A stretch of 64,000 nt of DNA, from the NCBI GenBank assembly GCA_934635225.1, contig CAKTYZ010000003.1:146840-210839 (forward strand), given 5' to 3'. Below the pieces are notes generated by a model. That model was given only the letters and a program-made list of their open reading frames with translations, had not been told where the DNA came from and made no database searches. Below are positions 26,435 to 34,374 of the stretch, one piece after another. A program made the position numbers and the translations under genes. The DNA comes from an uncultured Kiritimatiellota bacterium. Lineage in GTDB: Bacteria; Verrucomicrobiota; Kiritimatiellia; RFP12; UBA1067. Each line of letters starts with the position of its first letter. The first letter of the stretch is position 1.

Positions 26435-28009
26435 TTATCCTAACTTTTTAACAATCTCCGGGAGATGGTTTCGCACAATTGACTTGATACTATTGTAGTA
26501 CCCAGTCGCTGAATACGGAATGTACTGCAACTTGTCCATATCGAATGGCACTCGGCCACCGCTTTTGACATATTCTTTATTTTCCACGAAGACCTTATCT
26601 GGCTTTGAATCGTCGTCAGAGCGAATCAACAACATCTGCTTGCCATTACCTTCAGCCAGACCAACCTCGAAAATCACATTCTCATTATTGCCCGTAATGT
26701 CTGCAATGAAAATATCGCACTCTTTTATCTTCTCAATCAGTCGCCTATCTATACGTTGCGCAGCGCCTCTGAATCGCATGATCGGTATCAACTCGTACTT
26801 TATACCATCGCTATTCCCCTTCGGGTCACTTAACTCGGAAAGAACTTCCTTAAACAATTTATTGAAATCATTAACATGAGGATTGGATATATAAGGCATT
26901 GCCACAAACACCTTGTAAGGTCCTCTTCGATGGATTCGTTCAAACACTGAAATCAACCAATGCGGATTCACATCTTTGTTCTCCAGAAATTGTAACTCAT
27001 TCTTGGCAATCCAATTAACAAACGTCTCAACATGCCGACCCGAATCATAGACTGCAAAGTAAATCAGCGCTACAGCCACACCCAAATCGAATCTTTCAAA
27101 ATCGAATTTTGACAAGGCATACTCAGCTCTCGGCAATGCCCTTTTGACTATATCTACCAAGTCATCCTCATATCTTTTCTCGTCCAACAACTCAAAGAGC
27201 CGCAGAAACAGCGTCCGCACAAACGGCTCTGTCATTCGTCCAACATTACGCACAATAGACAAGTCCGTTGTGCGGAGGAACCGCCTTGCATCATAATAAG
27301 CGCGCCCAAACGATTTTTCCGTCTTCAAAATATCATCGTCAAACACATCGTTTCCTGCATCATCTTTTGCATCAAAAATAACACGTAAATTCTGCTCCTC
27401 CGGGATTGGCCTTGCGCGATAGTTGATGTTATGGAAAAACACCGTCCCAAACTTTCTACATTCATCATCATTCCTAAACAAAACCAAGCAAAAAGGCGCA
27501 TTGTACGTCTTGATTCGATCTTCCGCCATCTCAACCGCTTCTAGTCGATGATTCCCATCTATACGTGAGAAAGGCTTTTGAAAAGATATTCGCTCAAGAT
27601 TATAAATTGACGCCGTAATATGGCGCGAAAATTCAGCTTTGGCATACTTCTTCACAAATGTGCTAATACTTATGCCAAAAATTCGGCTATATTTAAACGC
27701 TTCACCCGTATCTGGCACACGATAGAACGAGTCGATTTCCTCTGGAGCTAAACCCAGATTCGCCAGCGAAGCTCCAAGAATTAACTCGGGAAAAAATGTG
27801 TACAGTCCTCCATTAAGAAACGCCACAACATCTTCTTTATGTTCATCAACGATCGGACGCTGATAGTTGTCATCCGCCTTCGAAACTTCAGCCAACTCAC
27901 CAAGCCTTGCAAACCCACGAAGACAAAGAATGTTCCCAAATGCTCGTTCTATCACACCTCTCAGCACCATTTCAATCCACCTTCCCGTTCTTTTTAACAG
28001 ACGAGCCAC
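26435..28009 (-). CDS. DGQHR/ParB-like domain fused to nucleoside deoxyribosyltransferase-like (TIR-like) domain
   Basis: 524 aa; an internal ATG at 27970 (MVLRGVIERAFGN) is another possible start. The N-terminal 300 residues contain YQRPIVDEHKEDVVAFL and FSRIDGNHRLEAVEMAE, the DGQHR-type motif of DndB/DGQHR proteins, plus the loop FFHNINYRARPIPEEQN. The C-terminal 180 residues contain YKVFVAMPYISNP and IFIADITGNNENVIFEVGLA, the signature of nucleoside 2-deoxyribosyltransferase-like enzymes related to TIR domains, with the catalytic-type glutamate in FEVG. I know of no standard name for this architecture. Its place beside DUF4062, nuclease and HsdM/S genes suggests a DNA-sensing effector. Function is inferred. 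Confidence 0.7.
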   Translation of the reverse strand: MARLLKRTGRWIEMVLRGVIERAFGNILCLRGFARLGELAEVSKADDNYQRPIVDEHKEDVVAFLNGGLYTFFPELILGASLANLGLAPEEIDSFYRVPDTGEAFKYSRIFGISISTFVKKYAKAEFSRHITASIYNLERISFQKPFSRIDGNHRLEAVEMAEDRIKTYNAPFCLVLFRNDDECRKFGTVFFHNINYRARPIPEEQNLRVIFDAKDDAGNDVFDDDILKTEKSFGRAYYDARRFLRTTDLSIVRNVGRMTEPFVRTLFLRLFELLDEKRYEDDLVDIVKRALPRAEYALSKFDFERFDLGVAVALIYFAVYDSGRHVETFVNWIAKNELQFLENKDVNPHWLISVFERIHRRGPYKVFVAMPYISNPHVNDFNKLFKEVLSELSDPKGNSDGIKYELIPIMRFRGAAQRIDRRLIEKIKECDIFIADITGNNENVIFEVGLAEGNGKQMLLIRSDDDSKPDKVFVENKEYVKSGGRVPFDMDKLQYIPYSATGYYNSIKSIVRNHLPEIVKKLG

Positions 28010-28022
28010 ACACCACTTTGCA

Positions 28023-28919
28023 TCAGTTCACATCATATGCCTGGCGCAAGAATGGCTTGGCCTTCTCAAAATCCGCGCCAGACTGAAGACGCAATTCAAC
28101 ATTGCCAGTGCCGTAGTGACCTTTCTTTGACACATCACGAGAAAAGCCCTTTTCGAACGGGAAGGTCTTCGGCTCAAGTTTGAGATGCAAAATCAAATGA
28201 TCGTTGAAAACCTCTGCGCAGACGAAATTCGAGCTCCTGCGAAACGCCTTATAGAACTTCAGCAGCGCGGGTGTGATGTCGTCACCAAAGCTCATGATGA
28301 AGTTCTCGACATCGCAATAGAGTTCCTTGATCGGCTTCGGGGCCGAGGCAAGCTTGATAGCAAATGTCTGCTGCACCGCGGCAGAACCGGAGACCCGCTC
28401 CACCTTGCGCTTCACATTCGTAACATCATGCTCATCAACACGCTCAAGATACAGTAATTCAGCCCCGAACATACGATATCGATAAAGCGAGATATTCGCA
28501 TTCATCTGCTTAATCGCACCCTGATCGAACTTCGTGAAATCGTTTGCCACGCAAATTACACGAGCCCCATCCCAAGCGATATCATCCTTGGACATCTTCT
28601 TGTGCAACCGCTCTTGCAACAGCACGATGAACGCATCCTTGTGATCCATAAGCCACGCCAAATAGAACAGGCCTTGGCTCATGACATTCTCATCCTTCGA
28701 ACGCTTGTACTCAAAAATGACCGGCGCCTTGTTCTCGTCGATTCCAATTGAGTCCATGCGCCCGTCCGGGATGGCATACTCCGATGCCAAGAACTGTACA
28801 TTGAAGAACTGATCCATGTTCTTCTCGATCAGTGTCTGGAGCTTTTTCTCCAGCTCCATCACCGAGGACTTCAATTCCTCAACCTTCTGCCCAACCTTGA
28901 ACAACTTGATGTCTGCCAT
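28023..28919 (-). CDS. DUF5655 protein with PD-(D/E)xK-like N-terminal domain
   Basis: 298 aa. An N-terminal coiled coil (VEELKSSVMELEKKLQTLIE) precedes IPDGRMDSIGIDENKAPVIF then EYKRSKDENV, a D...ExK pattern typical of PD-(D/E)xK nucleases of the DUF91/NucS-like type. The C-terminal DUF5655 region is IKELYCDVENFIMSFGDDIT through FVCAEVFNDHLILHLKLEPK. Proteins of this layout are frequent next to type I restriction genes. It starts 4 bp after hsdS, so it belongs to that operon. Catalysis is likely but unproven. Confidence 0.75.
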   Translation of the reverse strand: MADIKLFKVGQKVEELKSSVMELEKKLQTLIEKNMDQFFNVQFLASEYAIPDGRMDSIGIDENKAPVIFEYKRSKDENVMSQGLFYLAWLMDHKDAFIVLLQERLHKKMSKDDIAWDGARVICVANDFTKFDQGAIKQMNANISLYRYRMFGAELLYLERVDEHDVTNVKRKVERVSGSAAVQQTFAIKLASAPKPIKELYCDVENFIMSFGDDITPALLKFYKAFRRSSNFVCAEVFNDHLILHLKLEPKTFPFEKGFSRDVSKKGHYGTGNVELRLQSGADFEKAKPFLRQAYDVN

Positions 28920-28923
28920 AACG

Positions 28924-30267
28924 TTATACCTTTACAATCTTTGCTTCTATCTTCCGCTTCGCCGCGTCAAGCGCAGCGGTTGCGTCGGCTTTCAGCTTGC
29001 AGGCTTCAGCGCGGATGGATGATGCCGTGGATGCGATACGATCCTGCACGGGGCGCGGCGGGATCGGAACCGGCAAGGACAAGACATCCTCCAATTGAAC
29101 ACGCGGCAACGTATTGCCTGTCATCAGCAATGTCATCACCTTCGCGACCTGCGTTAAGCGCAAATATGCGATCAGATATTCAGGCGTGATACCCTTAGGA
29201 ATCAGCGGGAAAAACTCTGTGGATGCCGCTCCATCAAAATCAGCCAGCCAGACCTTGTTAAGATATGGTCGCAACTTGGGGAACAGAATCTCACCCTTTC
29301 GGAACAACACCGCAGTCGATATTGATTCCTTCTCTCCCGTTGGACTATATGTCCCATCTGATCCATTAATGTTCTCCAAGCCCACATATGTCAGCCCATC
29401 CAACGAATCCGTCTGACAACGATCAACATCAACAACTTCACCCAGACGAACCGCCTCATATGTACCCTCGCGTACATTCTTATAAAACTGCCGTCTCATT
29501 GGCTGATAAGCGATGGGGTCTAATCTGCCATTTAGCACTTCCTTCGCAGACACGATAAACATGCGCGCGGAAAGCGATGAATCAGGCTTGGGTAGATTGG
29601 CGATACCGAGCTCGTTCAGCACCATGTCATCGATGGAGGCGAGAAGCTTCGTCGCCTTTTCGTCCGCCGCGCGCTTTGCCGCGTATGCCGCATCAAGCTC
29701 AGCAACGATCTTCCGCTGCTCTGATAGTGGCGGTAAGGGAATCTCAAGATTGCGATACTCTTGCGCATTGATATTAGGCTGACCGGCCGAACGCTGAATG
29801 GCTGAAACCCATTCATGATAATACGGCGTTTGGGCAAAAGCAAAGACATATTTCGGTAACACTTTTTCGCCAAAGCGAAACCGAATCATATATCCAGCAT
29901 AAAAGCACGGATACGACACTCGTTCAGATTCGTGCAAATAGCTCTTCCCGACCGTATTACCGCTTCGGGCAAACAGCAAATCTCCGTCGCGGAGAAAATA
30001 TTGCGGTTCGACATTTGCCGCCGTCATGCCCAATCCAGGCAGCAATTCACCATTCTCGTCAATATCAGTAATCCGAATGTAACGCGGCGTTGTATCATTC
30101 AGCCGTTCAATGCCCGCCTCTCCTGCGCCATACTCGGGCGGTTCAGAAAGCAATGAACCCATTTTGACTGAAGGATAGCGAAAGTTTGCCACCCGACGCT
30201 TGAAGGCAACATACTTCGGATCGAACCGATCAAACAATTCGCGCGTCTTGGCGATGAAACTTGTCAT
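28924..30267 (-). CDS. Type I restriction specificity subunit (HsdS)
   Basis: 447 aa with two target-recognition domains, each followed by a conserved helix. The first is IPLPPLSEQRKIVAELDAAY plus AKRAADEKATKLLASID, the second LPVPIPPRPVQDRIASTASS plus a C-terminal helix rich in A, E and K. It reads the DNA sequence for the methylase (and possibly nuclease) activity of the neighbouring HsdM-like protein. The start overlaps the YhcG stop by 4 bp. The recognition sequence cannot be read from the protein. Confidence 0.9.
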   Translation of the reverse strand: MTSFIAKTRELFDRFDPKYVAFKRRVANFRYPSVKMGSLLSEPPEYGAGEAGIERLNDTTPRYIRITDIDENGELLPGLGMTAANVEPQYFLRDGDLLFARSGNTVGKSYLHESERVSYPCFYAGYMIRFRFGEKVLPKYVFAFAQTPYYHEWVSAIQRSAGQPNINAQEYRNLEIPLPPLSEQRKIVAELDAAYAAKRAADEKATKLLASIDDMVLNELGIANLPKPDSSLSARMFIVSAKEVLNGRLDPIAYQPMRRQFYKNVREGTYEAVRLGEVVDVDRCQTDSLDGLTYVGLENINGSDGTYSPTGEKESISTAVLFRKGEILFPKLRPYLNKVWLADFDGAASTEFFPLIPKGITPEYLIAYLRLTQVAKVMTLLMTGNTLPRVQLEDVLSLPVPIPPRPVQDRIASTASSIRAEACKLKADATAALDAAKRKIEAKIVKV

Positions 30268-31370
30268 ATCTCACCTCCACTGATTCGCGCCATTGCATCC
30301 GTTTCATCCTTTGCAGCCTCAAATTCCTCCTCTGCCCTTTTTACTTCCGCAAGTAACTGTTCTCCACTGGGCAAACGAAGCTTGTACTCGGCGGCGAGAA
30401 TCGTCTTGTTGTCTTCTGGAAGAGTCATCTTAACGAGCGAGTCATTTTTGTTACGGCAAAGCAGAATCCCAATGGTCTTGTTCTCTTCCGCCGTCTTCTC
30501 CACGCGGTCATAATAATTAACGTACATCTGGAGTTGTCCAAGATCCTGATGCGTAAGCTCGCCCGTCTTGAGTTCAACAATCACAAAACTCTTCAACAGC
30601 CTGTTGAAGAAAACCAAGTCGATGAAAAATTCGTCATCCTCAAGCATAATCCTTTTCTGCCGCGCAACAAAGCAGAAACCATTGCCCATTTCCATGATAA
30701 AGTCCTGAAGATGGTCGATAATGGCTTGCTCAAGATCGCTTTCGTAATACTTGGCCTTCTTCTCAAGTCCCAAGAACTCCAACCGCATCGGGTCCTTGAT
30801 AATCTCCTGAGGTGTTTCCGGGATGCGTTCTTTTCTTGCGACGGCCAAGACAGCTTCCTTATCGTTGCTCAGGCAAAGCCGTTCCCACAGCTGGGAATGT
30901 ATCTGACGCTCAAGCTCGCGCTTTGTCCAGCAATGACTTACCGCCTCAAGCTGGTAATATTCACGTTTTTGAGCATCTTCTATTGAAATCAGCAACTTAT
31001 ATTGCGACCAGTTCAATTGCGCATACAGTGTGTGCGCAATTGGGTAAAATCGGTAGAACCTCCGGCTTTGCTCCAACTGGCGAATGCCAAATCCACTGCC
31101 ATATTCCGGTTCAAGACGTTCCGCGAGTCCCCGTATAATTCGTGCGCCATACTCCGCCCTATCCTTCCCGTGTTGTTCCTCCTCAAATACCCTGCGTCCA
31201 AGATTCCAGTACATCATCACGCGATTGAAATCTACGCTTCTAACGGCATTTGCGCGGGCAGTGTCGATAATCTGGCGAGCGTCGGCAAGCAATTTCTGGC
31301 TAACGGCTTCGCCAATTGCGTCCGCACTGCGTTCACAATTGGCATCGAGAGCGGAGGATGTTTTCTTCAT
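30264..31370 (-). CDS. YhcG/DUF1016-family PDDEXK nuclease
   Basis: 368 aa. The N-terminal DUF1016_N region holds RVMMYWNLGRRVFEEEQHGK and YGARIIRGLAERLEPEYGSG, then NWSQYKLLISIEDAQKREYY. The C-terminal nuclease domain has DEFFIDLVFFNRLLKSFVIV and ELKTGELTHQDLGQLQMYVN, a D...ExK active site with the QxxxY motif. Such proteins commonly accompany type I restriction loci. The gene overlaps both neighbours by 4 bp, between the methylase-nuclease and hsdS. Whether it replaces the missing HsdR is not known. Confidence 0.85.
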   Translation of the reverse strand: MKKTSSALDANCERSADAIGEAVSQKLLADARQIIDTARANAVRSVDFNRVMMYWNLGRRVFEEEQHGKDRAEYGARIIRGLAERLEPEYGSGFGIRQLEQSRRFYRFYPIAHTLYAQLNWSQYKLLISIEDAQKREYYQLEAVSHCWTKRELERQIHSQLWERLCLSNDKEAVLAVARKERIPETPQEIIKDPMRLEFLGLEKKAKYYESDLEQAIIDHLQDFIMEMGNGFCFVARQKRIMLEDDEFFIDLVFFNRLLKSFVIVELKTGELTHQDLGQLQMYVNYYDRVEKTAEENKTIGILLCRNKNDSLVKMTLPEDNKTILAAEYKLRLPSGEQLLAEVKRAEEEFEAAKDETDAMARISGGEI

Positions 31371-33511
31371 GCTTCAGCCTCCTCATTTATGAATTTCGCC
31401 AACTCCGCGCCGATCTCGTCCAGCTCGTTGACCTTGGTCGGCTTGCCAGTCGCATCAAAGCCAATGTCATCGGCAATGGCCATGAAGATGTCCTCGTCCG
31501 GAAAGGCCTCCGCCGCTGCGGACTTGTATTCGGAATCAAGCTTGTCGCGCAACTCGGCGACGGACTTCTCCGCAACCGCAGCAATCTGATCCGCCGCCGC
31601 CTTGTATTCGGGAATTTCCTTGCGCTCCTTCGGCTTGAGCGCGGCAAACTCCGTCCTCTTGTCGAGCTTCGCCAGCTCCACCTTGCGGGTCTTGTCAATC
31701 TCGGCAAGGCGCTCAACGAGCTGTCCTCTCTCCGCGATCTTGCGTTGAAGGGATTCCTTGTCCGCCCGCAGTTTCTCCGTTTCGCGCTTCGTGCGCTTGC
31801 GGAGGAACAGCACCGAACTCTTCACGCCCGCGCCCGTGCTCATGAACGTGATCTGCGGAAGCGACACCACCGCCAAGACGCGGAACTTCTCCATCATCCA
31901 GTCGCGGACGTACTGGAGGGAGGCATTGGTAAGAATCCCATCCGGAATGACGATTGCAAGATAACCACCTTCGACGAGAAAGTGCCAGCACTGTTCGATG
32001 AACAGTATTTCGGACGACACACCCGGACGCTGAGCCGCCTTAGACTTCGGATTAAGCCAGTCCACTCCGCGCTCCGCAAGCCCATACAATCCCAAGTAGG
32101 CATGCTCCGTCTGCTTGATGGTGGAACCGAACGGCGGATTGGTGATGATGCAGTCAAAGCTCTCGTCCTTGAAGCCCCTGTTCCCGCTCTTTGCCGCGAT
32201 ATCCCCAATCGGTTGGAGTCCATCAGCCGCCACGACGTTCGTATGACCGTCGTCATGAATGATCATATTCATCTTCGCCGTTCGCGCAATCTGTTCATTG
32301 ATCTCAATTCCAAAAAGCCGCTCCTGCGCGAACCCATGCCAGCTCTTGTAACAACCGATCGTCGTTGCGCCGTATTTCTTCTCCGCCGCCTTGCGCACCT
32401 TGTCGAGCGCATGCAGGAGAAATCCGCCCGACCCGCAGGACGTGTCAAGGACGCGCCAGTTGCTCGCTATCGGCAGGACATCAACAATGAACTTCACCAC
32501 CGCCCGAGGCGTGAAGAACTGCCCGAAGTTGCCGCGGAAGAAGGACGTCATGAACGTCTCAAATGCGCGCCCCTTCGAATCGAGATCCGTCTCGGTCAGG
32601 TTGACGTCCTCAAGATAAGAAACAACAGTACGAACCTTTGCCGGAGAAAGCCGTATATCGTCCTTGAACACTTCGGGGGCCTGCTTGCGTCCCTCGGCAT
32701 AGAGGTCTTTTAGTCGCTTCAAAAGTGCCGCGTTCGTCTGTTCCGGAATATCTTCGGTAATCACCTGAAACGCATAAGGATCGCCGTCTTCGCGATCTTC
32801 TTTGCGCTCGTCCCAAATCTTGCAGAAGATCAACTTGTCAAACTCGTCAAATGCGTCGGACGGATTCAGCTCGCCGCCGCCCCACAGCGCCTGATGCGCC
32901 TGGGCAAAACGATGGGTCAGTTCATCTTCCGTCACTTGCTTCAGCGCAAAGGTCTTCTGTCCATGCTTCCCGATGCCGCCATTGACGCCATAGCGGTACT
33001 CCGAAATGTACATCGACCCAAAACGCGGGATGTCCGCGACCGTTTTCCGCGCCTTGGGCTTCTTGTCGGGGACTTCGTAATACTCGTTCTTGATCCCGGA
33101 TGTTGTCCAGACATAACGCGCCCCTTCCGACACCGCATAGCTGAACGCCTGTTCGACCGCCTGACGAAATTCAGCCTCGGTCACCTCCACCTTCTTACAC
33201 TCGACGATGATGATCGGCGTCTCATGCTTGGCATCGGCATAGACCTCGATGTCGGCCTCGCGCAGCGACGAACCGATTGTCACCGGCGCAAACAGCCGAA
33301 TGCGATCATCAGGATATTCATACTGCAAGACAAGCGTCAAGTAAGCCTTGGCCTCGATAATCGCCTCCGGCTTCGTCCAGTCGCGCGAAATTCCATGCCG
33401 AAGATACTCGATCCGCTTCCCATCATCACCGAGACGGATCAGTTTCTTCGCCACTCCCTGGGCGATCAAATCGTCACTTTGTGTTATCAGTTTTTTCTTC
33501 ATATGTCTCAT
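31367..33511 (-). CDS. Fused restriction-nuclease (HsdR_N-like) and N6-adenine methyltransferase (HsdM-like)
   Basis: 714 aa from the ATG at 33511 (33502 is an alternative). Residues about 30-150 form a PD-(D/E)xK domain: SLREADIEVYADAKHETPII followed by IVECKK, then QAVEQAFSYAVSEGARYVWT. From about 300 the HsdM methylase begins: FFTPRAVVKFIVDVLP, LDTSCGSGGFLLHALDKV (SAM site) and CIITNPPFGS (catalytic NPPF). The C-terminus is coiled coil. No helicase/translocase HsdR gene lies in the window. Nuclease plus methylase in one chain with a separate S subunit resembles BcgI-type IIB enzymes. VapBC lies just upstream. Confidence 0.85.
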   Translation of the reverse strand: MRHMKKKLITQSDDLIAQGVAKKLIRLGDDGKRIEYLRHGISRDWTKPEAIIEAKAYLTLVLQYEYPDDRIRLFAPVTIGSSLREADIEVYADAKHETPIIIVECKKVEVTEAEFRQAVEQAFSYAVSEGARYVWTTSGIKNEYYEVPDKKPKARKTVADIPRFGSMYISEYRYGVNGGIGKHGQKTFALKQVTEDELTHRFAQAHQALWGGGELNPSDAFDEFDKLIFCKIWDERKEDREDGDPYAFQVITEDIPEQTNAALLKRLKDLYAEGRKQAPEVFKDDIRLSPAKVRTVVSYLEDVNLTETDLDSKGRAFETFMTSFFRGNFGQFFTPRAVVKFIVDVLPIASNWRVLDTSCGSGGFLLHALDKVRKAAEKKYGATTIGCYKSWHGFAQERLFGIEINEQIARTAKMNMIIHDDGHTNVVAADGLQPIGDIAAKSGNRGFKDESFDCIITNPPFGSTIKQTEHAYLGLYGLAERGVDWLNPKSKAAQRPGVSSEILFIEQCWHFLVEGGYLAIVIPDGILTNASLQYVRDWMMEKFRVLAVVSLPQITFMSTGAGVKSSVLFLRKRTKRETEKLRADKESLQRKIAERGQLVERLAEIDKTRKVELAKLDKRTEFAALKPKERKEIPEYKAAADQIAAVAEKSVAELRDKLDSEYKSAAAEAFPDEDIFMAIADDIGFDATGKPTKVNELDEIGAELAKFINEEAEA

Positions 33512-33531
33512 GTTCCAGCTACTGATCCATG

Positions 33532-33915
33532 TCAGCAAATAGTCTTAACGCCATATTGCGAGAATTTGCCATCGCCAGTCACTATGGGCATACCTCTGAT
33601 GAGTGCTGTTGCTATTATTATTCTATCGGCTGGATCCTTATGGAAATCCGGAAGATTCGCAGCGCGTAGCATAATATCGTCATTGGGCGGAATTGCCGAG
33701 AGCCCATAAAGTTCCGTCAAGTCAGCAAGAAACTCCTCTGCATCAACAGGGATAACGACTTTCCCTTCCTTCTGCAATCGGGCAATCTCCCAGACGGAAA
33801 TAGATGAGTAGTGAAGCGAGGAAGCTACGGTAATGCGTCGCTTGGCATCAGCGCTCAAATCTCCGCCGCCCATTCCAAGCCAGATAAGCGCACACGTATC
33901 AAGCAAATACCTCAT
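33532..33915 (-). CDS. PIN-domain toxin (VapC-like)
   Basis: 127 aa from the ATG at 33915. MRYLLDTCALIWLGMGGG has the first catalytic aspartate, ISVWEIARLQKEGKV the conserved glutamate, and HKDPADRIIIATALIRGMPI the later D..D pair with IVTGDG. PIN toxins cut RNA, usually tRNA or rRNA. The start overlaps the stop of the antitoxin gene (TAATG). The DPADRIIIATA form is typical of the VapC subgroup that pairs with Phd-type antitoxins. Confidence 0.92.
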   Translation of the reverse strand: MRYLLDTCALIWLGMGGGDLSADAKRRITVASSLHYSSISVWEIARLQKEGKVVIPVDAEEFLADLTELYGLSAIPPNDDIMLRAANLPDFHKDPADRIIIATALIRGMPIVTGDGKFSQYGVKTIC

Positions 33916-34145
33916 TACGCATTCTCCCAAAGCTCAGAGTCGTCGGCGAAGATATCCCCTTTGACAGCAATCTTCTGCCCATAGTCTGGAATCGACCGGA
34001 TTTTACGCGTCTGCTCAATAGGGACGATGCGAGCAATAGGGCGCCCGTATCGCATAATCGTAAAAGAGACAAGCCCCGACTCGACCTCGGAGAGCATCCC
34101 CGAAAAATTCGCCTTGGCTTCATTAACACTCATCGTCGTTTGCAT
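33915..34145 (-). CDS. Phd/YefM-family antitoxin
   Basis: 76 aa. MQTTMSVNEAKANFSGMLSE plus VESGLVSFTIMRYGRPIARI is the Phd/YefM fold that binds operator DNA and covers its toxin with the C-terminal tail. AAGGAGATAT is a good ribosome site just before the ATG. A -10 box TGGTATAAT lies at 34169-34174. The pair probably represses its own promoter. Confidence 0.9.
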   Translation of the reverse strand: MQTTMSVNEAKANFSGMLSEVESGLVSFTIMRYGRPIARIVPIEQTRKIRSIPDYGQKIAVKGDIFADDSELWENA

Positions 34146-34168
34146 ATCATATCTCCTTAAACGCCGCC

Positions 34169-34174
34169 ATTATA
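34169..34174 (-). promoter_or_regulatory. -10 box of the antitoxin-toxin pair
   Basis: TGGTATAAT on the minus strand, 23 nt before the antitoxin ATG, with a Shine-Dalgarno site in between. This leadered arrangement differs from the 7-nt class. Confidence 0.5.
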
Positions 34175-34331
34175 CCATTTTAGACCTCTTGAATCAATCA
34201 TGACCTCTTGACCAACAACGATATCTAAATCACTCTTTGCAGCACACCCCATCAATATTATTTTCGCAGACGCTTTTTAGCGTCATCCATTCCGCCAAGG
34301 TCGGTTAGCCCAGGGTCCGAGGGTCGGGTCC

Positions 34332-34374
34332 GAGGGTCAGACCATAATGGTGGGGTAAAAGTGGTGGGGTTAGG
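34332..34374. repeat. REP-like inverted repeat, left end of RAYT element
   Basis: GAGGGTCAGACCATAATGGT then GGGGTAAAAGTGGTGGGGTT. It is an imperfect inverted copy of 35473-35516 and overlaps the transposase stop codon. A shorter GGGTCCGAGGGTC motif repeats just before it (34313-34338). Confidence 0.85.
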
